A DNA stretch of 64,000 bases, from NCBI GenBank assembly GCA_020632475.1, contig JACKFM010000002.1:238136-302135 (forward strand), given 5' to 3'. The stretch is from Candidatus Omnitrophota bacterium. Its GTDB lineage: Bacteria > Omnitrophota > Omnitrophia > Omnitrophales > Aquincolibacteriaceae. Every line of letters starts with the position of its first letter. Position 1 is the stretch's first letter. Positions 1 through 8,216 of this stretch are shown in pieces. Below the pieces are notes generated by a model that was given only the letters and a program-made list of their open reading frames with translations, did not search any database and was not told the origin of the DNA. The position numbers and the translations under genes were made by a program.

Positions 1-300
1 TATGTGACGGTCGGGCATCAAGTGACCTTGCATGCCTGCACGGTCAAAGACCAGTCGTTAATCGGAATCGGTTCGATTTTGCTTGATGGCGCCCATGTCG
101 GTGAAGGGGTGATTTTGGGCGCAGGCAGTCTGGTGACCATGGGACAGCGTTTAAAATCAGGGTGTCTTTATTTCGGAAGGCCGGCAAAATGGGTCAGGAA
201 CTTAACGGTAAAGGAAATTAAGGGCCTGAAAAAATGGGCCGAGCGTTATGTTCACTACGCCGCAGACCATAAAGCAGGAAAATATCAAAGAATTGAATAA
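1..300 (+). CDS. Gamma-carbonic anhydrase / hexapeptide-repeat family protein (5' end outside window)
   Basis: This is the C-terminal ~99 residues of a left-handed beta-helix protein of the YrdA/PaaY/gamma-carbonic anhydrase type. The frame is open from base 1, so the true start lies upstream. Hexapeptide turns such as LIGIGS, VGEGV and LGAGSLV are visible, followed by GRPAKWVRNLT and a C-terminal helix, the usual ending of the family. Two histidines in VGHQVTLH occupy the positions of the metal-binding histidines. Members are typically zinc trimers of often undefined activity, so carbonic anhydrase activity is possible but not shown. The TAA stop is at 298-300 and citrate synthase follows after about 50 bases. 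Confidence 0.85.
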   Translation, partial: YVTVGHQVTLHACTVKDQSLIGIGSILLDGAHVGEGVILGAGSLVTMGQRLKSGCLYFGRPAKWVRNLTVKEIKGLKKWAERYVHYAADHKAGKYQRIE

Positions 301-337
301 TCCTTGATCTTTTTGATGCGTAAATAATGAATTTGGG

Positions 338-343
338 TATAAT
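338..343 (+). promoter_or_regulatory. -10 box of a probably leaderless gltA promoter
   Basis: A perfect TATAAT ends 8 bases before the gltA ATG at 352. Transcription normally starts about 7 bases after the box, so the mRNA would begin at or next to the start codon. No Shine-Dalgarno sequence lies in between. The best -35 candidate, TTGATG at 313-318, has a long 19-base spacer. Confidence 0.6.
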
Positions 344-351
344 AACCGCCT

Positions 352-1518
352 ATGTCAGATTCAAAAACAACTACAACACCGGCAGATAAAACCGCAGGGG
401 CTGATTATTCAAAGGGCCTTGAAGGTGTCGTTGCAGCCGAAACCAGCCTAAGTCTTGTTGACGGAAAAAACAGCCGTCTTTTTTATCGCGGCATTTCGAT
501 TCATGAACTGGCTCAACAATCTAATTTTGCCGAAACGATTTATCTCCTCTGGAACGGTAAACTTCCTTCTGCCGAAGAGCTGCTGAATTTTCAAAAAGAA
601 ATCGCTGCGGAGCGTCCGGTGCAAAAAGAGGTCCTTGAGGTCCTCAAGTGTATTCCGCTGTCCGCTCATCCGATGGCTGTTTTAAGAACGATGACATCAG
701 TTCTCGGAACTTTTGATTCTGAGGCCGATGCCCGTGATCCGGAGGCCAACCGCCGCAAAGCCATCCGGCTTGTTGCAAAATTCCCGACACTGATTGCGGC
801 CTTTTACCGTTTGCGCGAAGGAAAAGAAATTGTTGCTCCTCAGCAAAGCCTTTCACTTGCCGAAGATTTTTATTACATGATGCAGGGCCGGCAGCCTGAT
901 ATGGAAATGGAAAGAGCGCTTGATGCCTATTTGATTTTGCTGGCCGATCATGGACTGAACGCATCGACGTTTGCCGGGCGCGTGACGGTTGCAACACAGT
1001 CTGACATCTATTCGGCCGTAACCTCGGCGGTAGGTACGCTGAAGGGGGATTTACATGGTTCCGCCAATCAGAGAGCGATGGAAATGATCCTTGAGATTGG
1101 AAAGCCCGAAAAGGCCGAAGACTATATTAAAAATCTTTTGGCCCAGAAGAAAAAAGTGATGGGATTCGGACATCGTATTTATAAGACACAGGATCCCCGC
1201 GCGGTGGCCTTTCGAAAGATAGCTGAAGACATGTGTAAAAAAGCCGGGGATGATACCTGGATGGATATTTCAAATCGTGTTGAAAAGTATATGTGGGACA
1301 CCAAACAGATTCCCTGCAATGTGGATTTCTTTTCGGCTTCCGTCCTTTATGTGCTTGGCTTCCCGGTTGATTTTTTTACGACCGTATTTGCCGCAAGCCG
1401 GGTGGCCGGCTGGACGGCGCATATCATTGAACAAATGTTGGACAACCGGCTTATTCGGCCCGCAGCGGCTTATAAGGGTCCGATGGATCAACACTATATT
1501 CCGGTTGAGAAGAGATAA
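352..1518 (+). CDS. gltA: Citrate synthase
   Basis: Condenses oxaloacetate and acetyl-CoA to citrate, the entry step of the TCA cycle. The 388-residue length matches the short bacterial type. Catalytic elements are visible: the first histidine in LHGSANQ, the second in MGFGHRIYKTQDPRA, and the aspartate in NVDFFSASV. DHGLNAST and the C-terminal RPAAAYKGP are also typical. A short Thr/Ala-rich N-terminal extension precedes the conserved region. The gene is followed after 3 bases by sucC and then sucD, so it probably heads a TCA-cycle operon. 2-Methylcitrate synthase is an alternative within the family, but the sucCD linkage favours citrate. Confidence 0.95.
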   Translation: MSDSKTTTTPADKTAGADYSKGLEGVVAAETSLSLVDGKNSRLFYRGISIHELAQQSNFAETIYLLWNGKLPSAEELLNFQKEIAAERPVQKEVLEVLKCIPLSAHPMAVLRTMTSVLGTFDSEADARDPEANRRKAIRLVAKFPTLIAAFYRLREGKEIVAPQQSLSLAEDFYYMMQGRQPDMEMERALDAYLILLADHGLNASTFAGRVTVATQSDIYSAVTSAVGTLKGDLHGSANQRAMEMILEIGKPEKAEDYIKNLLAQKKKVMGFGHRIYKTQDPRAVAFRKIAEDMCKKAGDDTWMDISNRVEKYMWDTKQIPCNVDFFSASVLYVLGFPVDFFTTVFAASRVAGWTAHIIEQMLDNRLIRPAAAYKGPMDQHYIPVEKR

Positions 1519-1521
1519 GTT

Positions 1522-2712
1522 TTGAATATTCACGAATATCAAGCCAAAGAATTGTTTGACCGCTACGGAATTCCTGTCCACAAAGGTTGTGTCGCCTCTA
1601 CGCCTGAAGAAGTCTATGAAGGTGCCAAGGCCATAGCCCAAAAAGATAAAATTTTTGTGGTCAAAGCCCAGATTCATGCCGGTGCCAGAGGAAAAGGCGG
1701 AGGCATTAAACTCGTCAAGACCCCCGAAGAGGCGCGTGAAGCCGCTTCAAAAATTTTGGGCCGAAACCTGGTAACACCTCAAACCGGTCCTGAAGGCCGC
1801 CCTGTTCAGAAGGTTTTAATCGAAACCACTTCTCCTATTCATAAAGAATTTTATGCCAGCGTTGTCTTGGACCGCACAGAACAAGCCCCCTGTCTGATTG
1901 TTTCATGTGCAGGCGGGATGGAAATCGAAGAGGTTGCGGCGAAAGAACCGGATAAAATTATTAAACAGCACTTTTGTGCACAGAAAGGTCTGGATAGTGA
2001 AAAGGCGCTTGAGATTGCCGCCAAGATGACCGAAGACAGCACGGCCGTCGATGTCTTTGCCCAAACCTTCCAAGCTATGGCGAAACTGTTTGTCGAAAAA
2101 GATGCTTCGCTTGTGGAAATCAATCCCTTGGCGATTATGGAAAGCGGAGATGTCCTGGCCATTGATGCCAAGATTAACATCGATGACAATGCGTTATACC
2201 GGCAGCCTGAAATTTTAGGCTGGCAGGATTTTAGTCAGGAAGATTCCCGTGAAGTTGAGGCTAAGAAATTCGATTTAAGCTATGTCGGATTAACCGGTGA
2301 TATTGGTTGTATTGTTAACGGCGCCGGTCTGGCCATGGCTACGATGGACATTATTAAATATGCAGGGGGAGAACCCGCTAACTTTTTGGATGTCGGCGGC
2401 GGAGCCAATAAAGAGAAAGTGGCCGCGGCCTTTAAAATTATTTTAACCGATCCTGATGTCAAAGCGATTTTGGTTAATATTTTTGGCGGAATTATGCGTT
2501 GTGATATTGTTGCTGAAGGTATTCTGGCAGCCGTGGATGAGTTGAAAGCTGTCGGCAATACCCGGATTGAACAGATGCCTCTCGTGGTCCGGCTTGAGGG
2601 CACGAATGTTGAGCAAGGTAAAGAAATTTTGAAGAAATCATCGCTTAAAATTATTGCGGCATCGACATTTGAAGAAGCGGCGCAAAAAGTAGTTGCCGCC
2701 ATTAAGGTTTAA
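1522..2712 (+). CDS. sucC: Succinyl-CoA synthetase (ADP-forming) subunit beta
   Basis: Beta subunit of succinyl-CoA synthetase, which converts succinyl-CoA plus phosphate to succinate with formation of ATP or GTP. At 396 residues it is full length. The N-terminal ATP-grasp domain starts at once with MNIHEYQAKELF and contains AQIHAGARGKGGGIKLV. The C-terminal CoA-ligase part includes LDVGGGANKEKV and NIFGGIMRCD. The start is TTG at 1522, set by the conserved NIHEYQAKE start three bases after the gltA stop; the purine-rich tail of gltA would serve as the ribosome site. It is cotranscribed with sucD, which follows after 19 bases. Confidence 0.95.
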   Translation: MNIHEYQAKELFDRYGIPVHKGCVASTPEEVYEGAKAIAQKDKIFVVKAQIHAGARGKGGGIKLVKTPEEAREAASKILGRNLVTPQTGPEGRPVQKVLIETTSPIHKEFYASVVLDRTEQAPCLIVSCAGGMEIEEVAAKEPDKIIKQHFCAQKGLDSEKALEIAAKMTEDSTAVDVFAQTFQAMAKLFVEKDASLVEINPLAIMESGDVLAIDAKINIDDNALYRQPEILGWQDFSQEDSREVEAKKFDLSYVGLTGDIGCIVNGAGLAMATMDIIKYAGGEPANFLDVGGGANKEKVAAAFKIILTDPDVKAILVNIFGGIMRCDIVAEGILAAVDELKAVGNTRIEQMPLVVRLEGTNVEQGKEILKKSSLKIIAASTFEEAAQKVVAAIKV

Positions 2713-2731
2713 AAGGTAAGAGACAGAGACG

Positions 2732-3634
2732 ATGAGTATTTTGGTCAATAAAAAGACAAAAGTTTTAGTTCAGGGAATTACCGGTTCGCACGGTTCTTTT
2801 CATGCCGAAAAAATGCTTGAGTACGGAACTCAGGTGGTCGGGGGCGTCACGCCCGGAAAAGGCGGCCAGCAGATTCACGGAGTTCCTGTATTTAATACCA
2901 TGAAAGAAGCGGTTGCCGCGACTAAAGCCAATGCCTCGGTGATTTATGTGCCGGCTAAATTTGCCGCGGCTGCCATTGTTGAGGCCGGTGAAGCCGGAAT
3001 TTCTCTAGTGATCTGTATTACCGAAGGGATTCCGGTCATGGATATGGTGAAAACCATCCATTGGGTTCAGCGGGAGAAAATCGTTTTGATCGGACCGAAT
3101 TGCCCAGGCATTATTACGCCTGAGGAATGTAAGATTGGTATTATGCCCGGCTATATTCATAAGAAAGGCCCCATCGGTCTGGTTTCAAAAAGCGGCACGC
3201 TGACCTACGAGGCTGTTTGGCAGTTGACTCAGCTTGGGTTGGGTCAGTCGACCTGTATCGGAATCGGCGGAGATCCCATTATCGGAACAAATTTCGTGGA
3301 TGTCTTAAAACTTTTTGAAGCGGATCCTGAAACAGAAGCCATTGTACTGATTGGCGAGATCGGCGGTTCGGCCGAAGAAGAAGCGGCTGAGTTTATTGAA
3401 AAGAACATTTCCAAACCGGTGGTAGCATTTGTCGCCGGCGGCACCGCTCCCCCGGGAAAACGCATGGGGCATGCCGGTGCGATTATTTCGGGTGGTTCCG
3501 GCAAGGCATCCGACAAGATCAAACGTCTTGAAAAAGCCGGTGTAACGGTTGTCCAAAGTCCGGCGCTTATCGGACGCACCATGGAAAAACTCTACCGTGA
3601 ACGCTATGGTCAAGAATCTCGATCACGCGTATGA
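2732..3634 (+). CDS. sucD: Succinyl-CoA synthetase subunit alpha
   Basis: Alpha subunit carrying the CoA-binding domain and the phosphohistidine. Visible motifs are GITGSHGSFHAEKML (CoA-binding Rossmann start), GPNCPGIITP, the ligase stretch SGTLTYEAVWQLTQLGLGQS, and GHAGAIISGGSGKA, which contains the phosphorylated histidine. The length of 300 residues is normal to slightly long. The last ~29 bases overlap the next gene in another frame, suggesting translational coupling. Confidence 0.95.
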   Translation: MSILVNKKTKVLVQGITGSHGSFHAEKMLEYGTQVVGGVTPGKGGQQIHGVPVFNTMKEAVAATKANASVIYVPAKFAAAAIVEAGEAGISLVICITEGIPVMDMVKTIHWVQREKIVLIGPNCPGIITPEECKIGIMPGYIHKKGPIGLVSKSGTLTYEAVWQLTQLGLGQSTCIGIGGDPIIGTNFVDVLKLFEADPETEAIVLIGEIGGSAEEEAAEFIEKNISKPVVAFVAGGTAPPGKRMGHAGAIISGGSGKASDKIKRLEKAGVTVVQSPALIGRTMEKLYRERYGQESRSRV

Positions 3635-4955
3635 TGAATACCTTAAAGCCCGTGAAGAAATTGCTGTCAAAAGCATCCAGGCCTTCCCTGATCGTCTAAA
3701 AGACACCCATTTTCGTTACGGGCGCGTCATTATCCCTACCTTCTATAAAAGTCATTTTCTTTCTCCCAAACAGGCTCATTTACTGAAACGTGCGGCCAAG
3801 ACTCTGCATCAGGTGATTAATTCCGCCACCCGGCTTTATTTTGAAGAGGGTCATCTGGGCCATATCTTTCGCATTAAACCCGAAGAAGCCCGGCTCATTA
3901 AGATTGATCCGGGTTATACTCAAAATGTTGTTTTTTCGCGGTTTAATACCATTTTGGAAGGCGAAAGCCTAAAGGTTTTAGAGTTTAATTGTGACTCACC
4001 TGCGGGCGCGGCTTATGCTGATCAATTGGAGGATATTTGGCGCGGTGAGGAGACAGTCCGTGAATTTTGGGATAAATACCATATTGTCGGCACGAACCGG
4101 TCTCAGGATGTATTGGATGCACTGCTGGCCGCCTATGAAGAATTCGGTGGCTATGAGACGCCGAATATTGCGATTATGGACTGGCACCGCGTCAGAACGG
4201 TTCCTGAATTTGAATACCTCAAGGCCTATTTTGAATCCAAAGGGTATAAGACCACCATTGCCGATCCCCGCGAGTTAAAATACAAGGGCGGCCATCTCTA
4301 TCATAAAAACATGAAAATCCGGCTGATTCTGCGTAGGGCTTTTTTTCAGGAGATTCTGGATCGACTGGATGATGTTGAGGATTTAATCCGTGCCTATGAG
4401 GACAAAGCGGTGTGCATGGTTAATTCACTTCGTTCAAGGCTTGCGGGCAAGGCGCTGCATTCTCTGCTGAGCCACCCGGAATATGAGCATTTTTTTACAG
4501 ATAGTGAAAACCGGGTTAAAAGAGAACATATCCCCTGGACACGCCGCTTGACGGATGCCGAGGATTTTTATGGGCATAAGAAAATTTATTTGATAGATTT
4601 TCTTAAAGATGAGAAAGAAACGCTGGTCTTAAAGCCGTCACACGGCAGCGGAGGACAGGGCGTAACGCTCGGCCTTGAAACCCGTGACGACGATTGGAAT
4701 GCGGCTATTGACCGTGCCCTGAAAGGGGATTGGATTGTTCAGGAATACGTCAATGTTCCGATTATGACCGTTCCGGTGGCGATTAATAATAAGCTTGATT
4801 TTGCCTATAAAAAGTATAATTTTAATATGCTGGTTTTTGGCGGTAAATACGCCGGGGCCTTTACCCGTCTCAGTGATGAGAGTGTCGTGAATGTGGCCAA
4901 AAAAGGGGGCATGATTTTATCTCTTTTGTCAGACCATATCCCCGAACGCATGTAA
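3606..4955 (+). CDS. ATP-grasp protein, glutathionylspermidine-synthase-like (circularly permuted type)
   Basis: A 449-residue protein related to the glutathionylspermidine synthase/circularly permuted ATP-grasp group. The N-terminal part holds VVFSRFNTILEG and KVLEFNCDSPAGAAYADQ, typical of the pre-ATP-grasp region. The nucleotide-binding stretch is LVLKPSHGSGGQGVTLGLE near residue 345, followed by WIVQEYVNVP. The frame is open further upstream to a TTG at 3549, but the ATG at 3606 is chosen because it gives only a 29-base overlap with sucD. The substrate is unknown. Its place directly before arginine-to-putrescine genes makes a peptide-polyamine or amino-acid ligase attractive, but this is inference. 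Confidence 0.75.
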   Translation: MVKNLDHAYDEYLKAREEIAVKSIQAFPDRLKDTHFRYGRVIIPTFYKSHFLSPKQAHLLKRAAKTLHQVINSATRLYFEEGHLGHIFRIKPEEARLIKIDPGYTQNVVFSRFNTILEGESLKVLEFNCDSPAGAAYADQLEDIWRGEETVREFWDKYHIVGTNRSQDVLDALLAAYEEFGGYETPNIAIMDWHRVRTVPEFEYLKAYFESKGYKTTIADPRELKYKGGHLYHKNMKIRLILRRAFFQEILDRLDDVEDLIRAYEDKAVCMVNSLRSRLAGKALHSLLSHPEYEHFFTDSENRVKREHIPWTRRLTDAEDFYGHKKIYLIDFLKDEKETLVLKPSHGSGGQGVTLGLETRDDDWNAAIDRALKGDWIVQEYVNVPIMTVPVAINNKLDFAYKKYNFNMLVFGGKYAGAFTRLSDESVVNVAKKGGMILSLLSDHIPERM

Positions 4956-4973
4956 ACGTGAAGAGAACAAAAC

Positions 4974-5381
4974 ATGTCTAAAAAAACATTTACTCTGGAA
5001 GAAGTTCATCAGCTCCTGCCGGAGCTTCAAAAAAAAATCGAGCAATTGATCCGTAAAAAAGAAGCCTATACCCGGATGCACGATCACCTGCTGATCCATG
5101 AACTTTTGAGTGAGTCGGAAAAAAACCGCGGCTTGGAACCCGAACAGGATGCGGTGGATGATCACGCCCATGAATTGGAGTCGGCGGTTGATGAAATTCG
5201 TCAAGAGGCGGATGAGATCCGGAAATTGGGTTGTTTGATTGATGATTTGGATCAGGGCTGGGTTGATTTCCCGGGTCACCGGGACGGAAAATCGGTCTAT
5301 TATTCCTGGAAATGCGGACAAACCCGAATCGAATTCTATTATTGTGCAGCCGAGACGCCCAAACGAAGACAACCTATTTAG
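4974..5381 (+). CDS. DUF2203 family protein
   Basis: A 135-residue protein of the DUF2203 family. It has the family start FTLEEVHQLLPELQ, a long charged amphipathic helix (about residues 10-85, probably coiled coil), and the C-terminal signature LGCLIDDLDQGWVDFPGHR followed by a small beta region (YYSWKCGQTRIEFYY). No catalytic residues or membrane segments are apparent and the function is unknown. It follows the ATP-grasp gene by 18 bases and probably shares its transcript. Confidence 0.75.
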   Translation: MSKKTFTLEEVHQLLPELQKKIEQLIRKKEAYTRMHDHLLIHELLSESEKNRGLEPEQDAVDDHAHELESAVDEIRQEADEIRKLGCLIDDLDQGWVDFPGHRDGKSVYYSWKCGQTRIEFYYCAAETPKRRQPI

Positions 5382-5455
5382 GGACTCTTTCATTTTAAAA
5401 ATAGGGGTTGCCCGGGGCAAAATGTTACGGGAGGCTTAATTTACGTATCGTTTTC

Positions 5456-5484
5456 TTGACAAATGACAATGTGAAAGTTATAGT
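5456..5484 (+). promoter_or_regulatory. Sigma70-type promoter for the polyamine genes
   Basis: TTGACA at 5456-5461 and TATAGT at 5479-5484 are separated by exactly 17 bases. A start near 5491 would give a leader of about 110 bases before the arginine decarboxylase start at 5603. Confidence 0.7.
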
Positions 5485-5490
5485 TCACGC

Positions 5491-5602
5491 ATTTAGAACC
5501 TCTTCCGCGATAAAATTTCGAAGCGAAATGCCGAATTTTAAGCCGAGCCAAAGCGGAATAAGTTCTTACGGCCGGAGAGATTCCGGTAAGGAGGCGGTTT
5601 CA
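5491..5602 (+). promoter_or_regulatory. Structured 5' leader of the arginine decarboxylase gene
   Basis: The leader between the promoter and the start codon can fold into a long interrupted stem. AGAAC (5495-5499) pairs with GTTCT (5562-5566), and after a 3x3 internal loop TTCCGC (5503-5508) pairs with GCGGAA (5553-5558). A TTTCG/CGAAA hairpin sits inside. A second small hairpin, CCGGA/TCCGG, lies just before the TAAGGAGG ribosome site. It matches no riboswitch class I can name. A regulatory role is inference from structure and position. Confidence 0.45.
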
Positions 5603-6148
5603 ATGATTTTACCCAAAAAAATGTTTGTGACCAAAGGCGTCGGTATTCATCGCGAAAAACTTTCTAGCTTCGAGCTTGCTTTGCGCGATGCGGGAATTGC
5701 ACCCTATAACATTGTACGGGTTTCGAGTATCTATCCTCCTTATTGCAAAATGATTACAAAAGAAGCCGGTTTGAAATATTTGACCCCGGGGCAGATTCTT
5801 TTCAGCGTTGTTGCCGAATGCGCCACGAACGAACCTAACCGCCTGATTGCTTCGTCAATCGGGATTGCCATTCCTAAAAAGCCGGAACAATACGGTTATC
5901 TGTCTGAAGCCCATACCTACGGGTGGACCGAAAAAAAGACCGGGGAATATGCCGAAGATTTGGCTGCAAGTATGCTTGCGACGATCCTCGGGGTGAAATT
6001 TGATCCGGATGAAAGTTATGACAAGAAAAAAGAGATTTGGAAAATCTCGAATGAAATTGTCAAAACCAGAGCGGTCACTCAAAGCGCACGCGGAGATAAA
6101 AACGGTAATTGGACGACCGTTATTTCCGCAGCCGTGCTGATCCACTAA
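5603..6148 (+). CDS. Pyruvoyl-dependent arginine decarboxylase
   Basis: Makes agmatine and CO2 from arginine. The proenzyme is 181 residues from the ATG at 5603. That start is chosen because a GGAGG site precedes it by 8 bases and the family start (MxPKKMFVTKGVG) follows; the open frame further upstream is the leader. The self-cleavage site is visible in IAPYNIVRVSSIYPP, where Ser-Ser cleavage generates the pyruvoyl group. The body (GQILFSVVAE, SSIGIAIP, LAASMLATIL) matches the family through to the end. With the next two enzymes it forms a full arginine-agmatine-putrescine route. Confidence 0.92.
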   Translation: MILPKKMFVTKGVGIHREKLSSFELALRDAGIAPYNIVRVSSIYPPYCKMITKEAGLKYLTPGQILFSVVAECATNEPNRLIASSIGIAIPKKPEQYGYLSEAHTYGWTEKKTGEYAEDLAASMLATILGVKFDPDESYDKKKEIWKISNEIVKTRAVTQSARGDKNGNWTTVISAAVLIH

Positions 6149-6221
6149 AATCTGTGAATTGTGAAGAATTTTTCGTGATGCCTTCTCGGCCTCACCCTTC
6201 ACACCTAACCCCTCACAAAAA
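6149..6221 (+). repeat. Heptamer-period intergenic hairpin repeat
   Basis: This gap contains TGTGAAT-TGTGAAG on the left and TCACCCT-TCACACC-TAACCCC-TCAC on the right. These are degenerate 7-base units whose two arms are roughly complementary. It is one of at least nine such elements in the window and may act as a weak transcription terminator or spacer. It lies between the decarboxylase and amidase genes. Confidence 0.55.
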
Positions 6222-7094
6222 ATGAGTAAAATCAAAGTAGCCCTGATTCAGATGAGCGCGGTTCAGGATCCCGCTTCGAATCATCAAAAAGCCATCGAAA
6301 AAATCAGATCTGCCGCTAAAAAAGGCGCGCAGATCGTCTGCCTGCAGGAGCTTTACCGGACGCTTTATTTCTGTCAAAGCGAAGATCATCAATTTTTTCA
6401 ATATGCCGAACCGGTTGACTCTGGAAGCACGATTGATTCTCTGTGCCAGGTTGCCGAAGAAGAAAGCGTGGTCGTCATCGCTCCCGTTTTTGAGAAGCGT
6501 ACAGAGGGAATTTATCATAATAGCGCGGTGGTCATTGATGCCGACGGCCGTCGGTTGGGGCATTACCGTAAGATGCATATTCCGGACGACCCCAATTTTT
6601 ATGAGAAATTTTATTTTACGCCGGGTGATCTGGGTGTAAAGGTTTTCAAAACGCGTTATGCTCGAATTAGTGTGTTGATCTGCTGGGACCAATGGTTTCC
6701 CGAAACCGCCCGTCTGGCCGCTTTGAAAGGTTGCCAGATTCTTTTTTATCCGACCGCTATCGGCTGGCATGAAAGCGATAAGAAATATGCGGCCTATCAA
6801 CGCAATGCTTGGCAGACCATTCAGCGCGGACATGCGATTGCCAACGAAATTTTTGTCGCCGCCGCTAACCGTGTGGGGAAGGAGCAGGATCTGAATTTCT
6901 GGGGACATTCCTTTATCAGCGATCCGTTCGGAAGCTTGATCGCCGAAGCGGCACATGATCGTGAAGAAGAGCTGATTGCCGAATGTGATTTGTCTTTGAT
7001 TGAACAGACCCGTCAGCACTGGCCTTTCTTGCGTGATCGCCGCATTGATGCCTATCATCCTCTGACTGAACGATTTCTCGATAACGATAAGTAA
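6222..7094 (+). CDS. aguB: N-carbamoylputrescine amidase
   Basis: Nitrilase-superfamily amidase hydrolysing N-carbamoylputrescine to putrescine, CO2 and ammonia. At 290 residues it is full length. The Glu-Lys-Cys triad is visible: E in CLQELY, K in HYRKMHIPDDP and C in LICWDQWFPE. RTLYFCQ after the first motif and the GWHESD segment are typical of the AguB branch rather than generic nitrilases. No strong ribosome site precedes the ATG. The neighbours on either side supply its substrate (agmatine deiminase downstream) and the preceding step (arginine decarboxylase upstream), which supports the specific call. Confidence 0.92.
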   Translation: MSKIKVALIQMSAVQDPASNHQKAIEKIRSAAKKGAQIVCLQELYRTLYFCQSEDHQFFQYAEPVDSGSTIDSLCQVAEEESVVVIAPVFEKRTEGIYHNSAVVIDADGRRLGHYRKMHIPDDPNFYEKFYFTPGDLGVKVFKTRYARISVLICWDQWFPETARLAALKGCQILFYPTAIGWHESDKKYAAYQRNAWQTIQRGHAIANEIFVAAANRVGKEQDLNFWGHSFISDPFGSLIAEAAHDREEELIAECDLSLIEQTRQHWPFLRDRRIDAYHPLTERFLDNDK

Positions 7095-7119
7095 AAGTTC
7101 CTACCCCCCTGCCATCTTT

Positions 7120-8211
7120 ATGATCAAATTAAAAGCTAAAAAGAGTGTGATTAAAAAAACACGGAGAGCCTCAACAGTTCTATTTCCTGCCGAGCAGGGT
7201 TATCGCATGCCGGCCGAGTGGGAAGCGCATGAAGCCACTTGGCTGACGTGGCCCCGCAATAAGGTGACCTGGCCGGGTAAAAAGCTCAAGGAAGTCGAAG
7301 AGATTTATCTTCAAATGATGGAGGCTCTTTTACCGAATGAAAAAGTTCATCTGCTTGTTCCTGATGAGACAAAGGGAGAAGAAATTCTGCAGAGATTAGC
7401 ACGGCGAGGCGTTCAGGTCCGTGGCCTTAAATTGCATCTCATTCCGGCGGTCGATACCTGGATACGTGATTATGGCCCGACTTTTTTAAAAAACCGGAAA
7501 GGTCAAAAGGCCTGGTGTAAATGGATTTTTAATGCCTGGGGCCGAAAATACAGGTCTTTAATGCGGGATGATCAGATTTTCAGAAATCATCAGGCGTTGA
7601 TTAAGGGATCTTGTTTTGCCACGGAGGTTGTTTTAGAAGGTGGCTCAATTGAAGTCAACGGAAAGGGAACCTGCCTGGTGACTGAGCAGTGTTTGCTGAA
7701 TAAAAACCGTAACCCCCGGTTTTCTCGCGAGCAGATTGATTTGTTTTTACAACAGCATTTAGGGGTTTCTCAGGTTCTCTGGCTTGGCGAGGGGATTGTC
7801 GGAGATGATACCGATGGACATATTGACGATATTACCCGCTTTTGCAGTGCTGATACGATTATCACGGCCTATGAAACGGACCGTACGGATGACAACTTCC
7901 GGTTTCTGGATGAAAACTGGAAGCGTCTTAAGATGAGCCGGACACCCGCCGGCGGCAAATGGAATTTGATAAAATTACCGATGCCGGGCGTGGTGGCAGC
8001 CGAAGGTGAGCGGCTTCCGGCCAGTTATGCTAATTTCTACATTGCCAATGGCGTGGTGCTTTTACCCATCTATGGGCATGCCAATGATCGCAGGGCTATT
8101 CGAATTATTCGAGAAGCGTTTCCGGGACGGGAAGTGGTCCCTATTCGTTGTGAGACTCTGGTCTACGGACTGGGCTCTATCCATTGCGTTACGCAGCAAG
8201 AGCCCCGTTAG
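7120..8211 (+). CDS. aguA: Agmatine deiminase
   Basis: Converts agmatine to N-carbamoylputrescine plus ammonia; member of the PPAD/agmatine deiminase family. The domain begins at about residue 26 with YRMPAEWEAHEATWLTWP. The substrate and catalytic region includes DTWIRDYGPTF, EGGSIEVNGKGT, DDTDGHIDD, and the catalytic cysteine in GSIHCVTQQEP at the C-terminus. About 25 basic residues precede the domain, so a slightly later start is possible. The length of 363 is normal. The three polyamine genes lie in the order decarboxylase, amidase, deiminase. Confidence 0.93.
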   Translation: MIKLKAKKSVIKKTRRASTVLFPAEQGYRMPAEWEAHEATWLTWPRNKVTWPGKKLKEVEEIYLQMMEALLPNEKVHLLVPDETKGEEILQRLARRGVQVRGLKLHLIPAVDTWIRDYGPTFLKNRKGQKAWCKWIFNAWGRKYRSLMRDDQIFRNHQALIKGSCFATEVVLEGGSIEVNGKGTCLVTEQCLLNKNRNPRFSREQIDLFLQQHLGVSQVLWLGEGIVGDDTDGHIDDITRFCSADTIITAYETDRTDDNFRFLDENWKRLKMSRTPAGGKWNLIKLPMPGVVAAEGERLPASYANFYIANGVVLLPIYGHANDRRAIRIIREAFPGREVVPIRCETLVYGLGSIHCVTQQEPR

Positions 8212-8216
8212 GGATT

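Noticed and set aside
3549..3605. Longer start of the ATP-grasp gene at TTG 3549
   Set aside because: It would overlap sucD by 86 bases and add 19 residues that look like frame-shifted sucD sequence. The ATG at 3606 is the simpler start.
5408..5602. Extended N-terminus of arginine decarboxylase
   Set aside because: The frame is open, but it spans a consensus promoter and structured leader. The strong GGAGG and the family start place translation at 5603.
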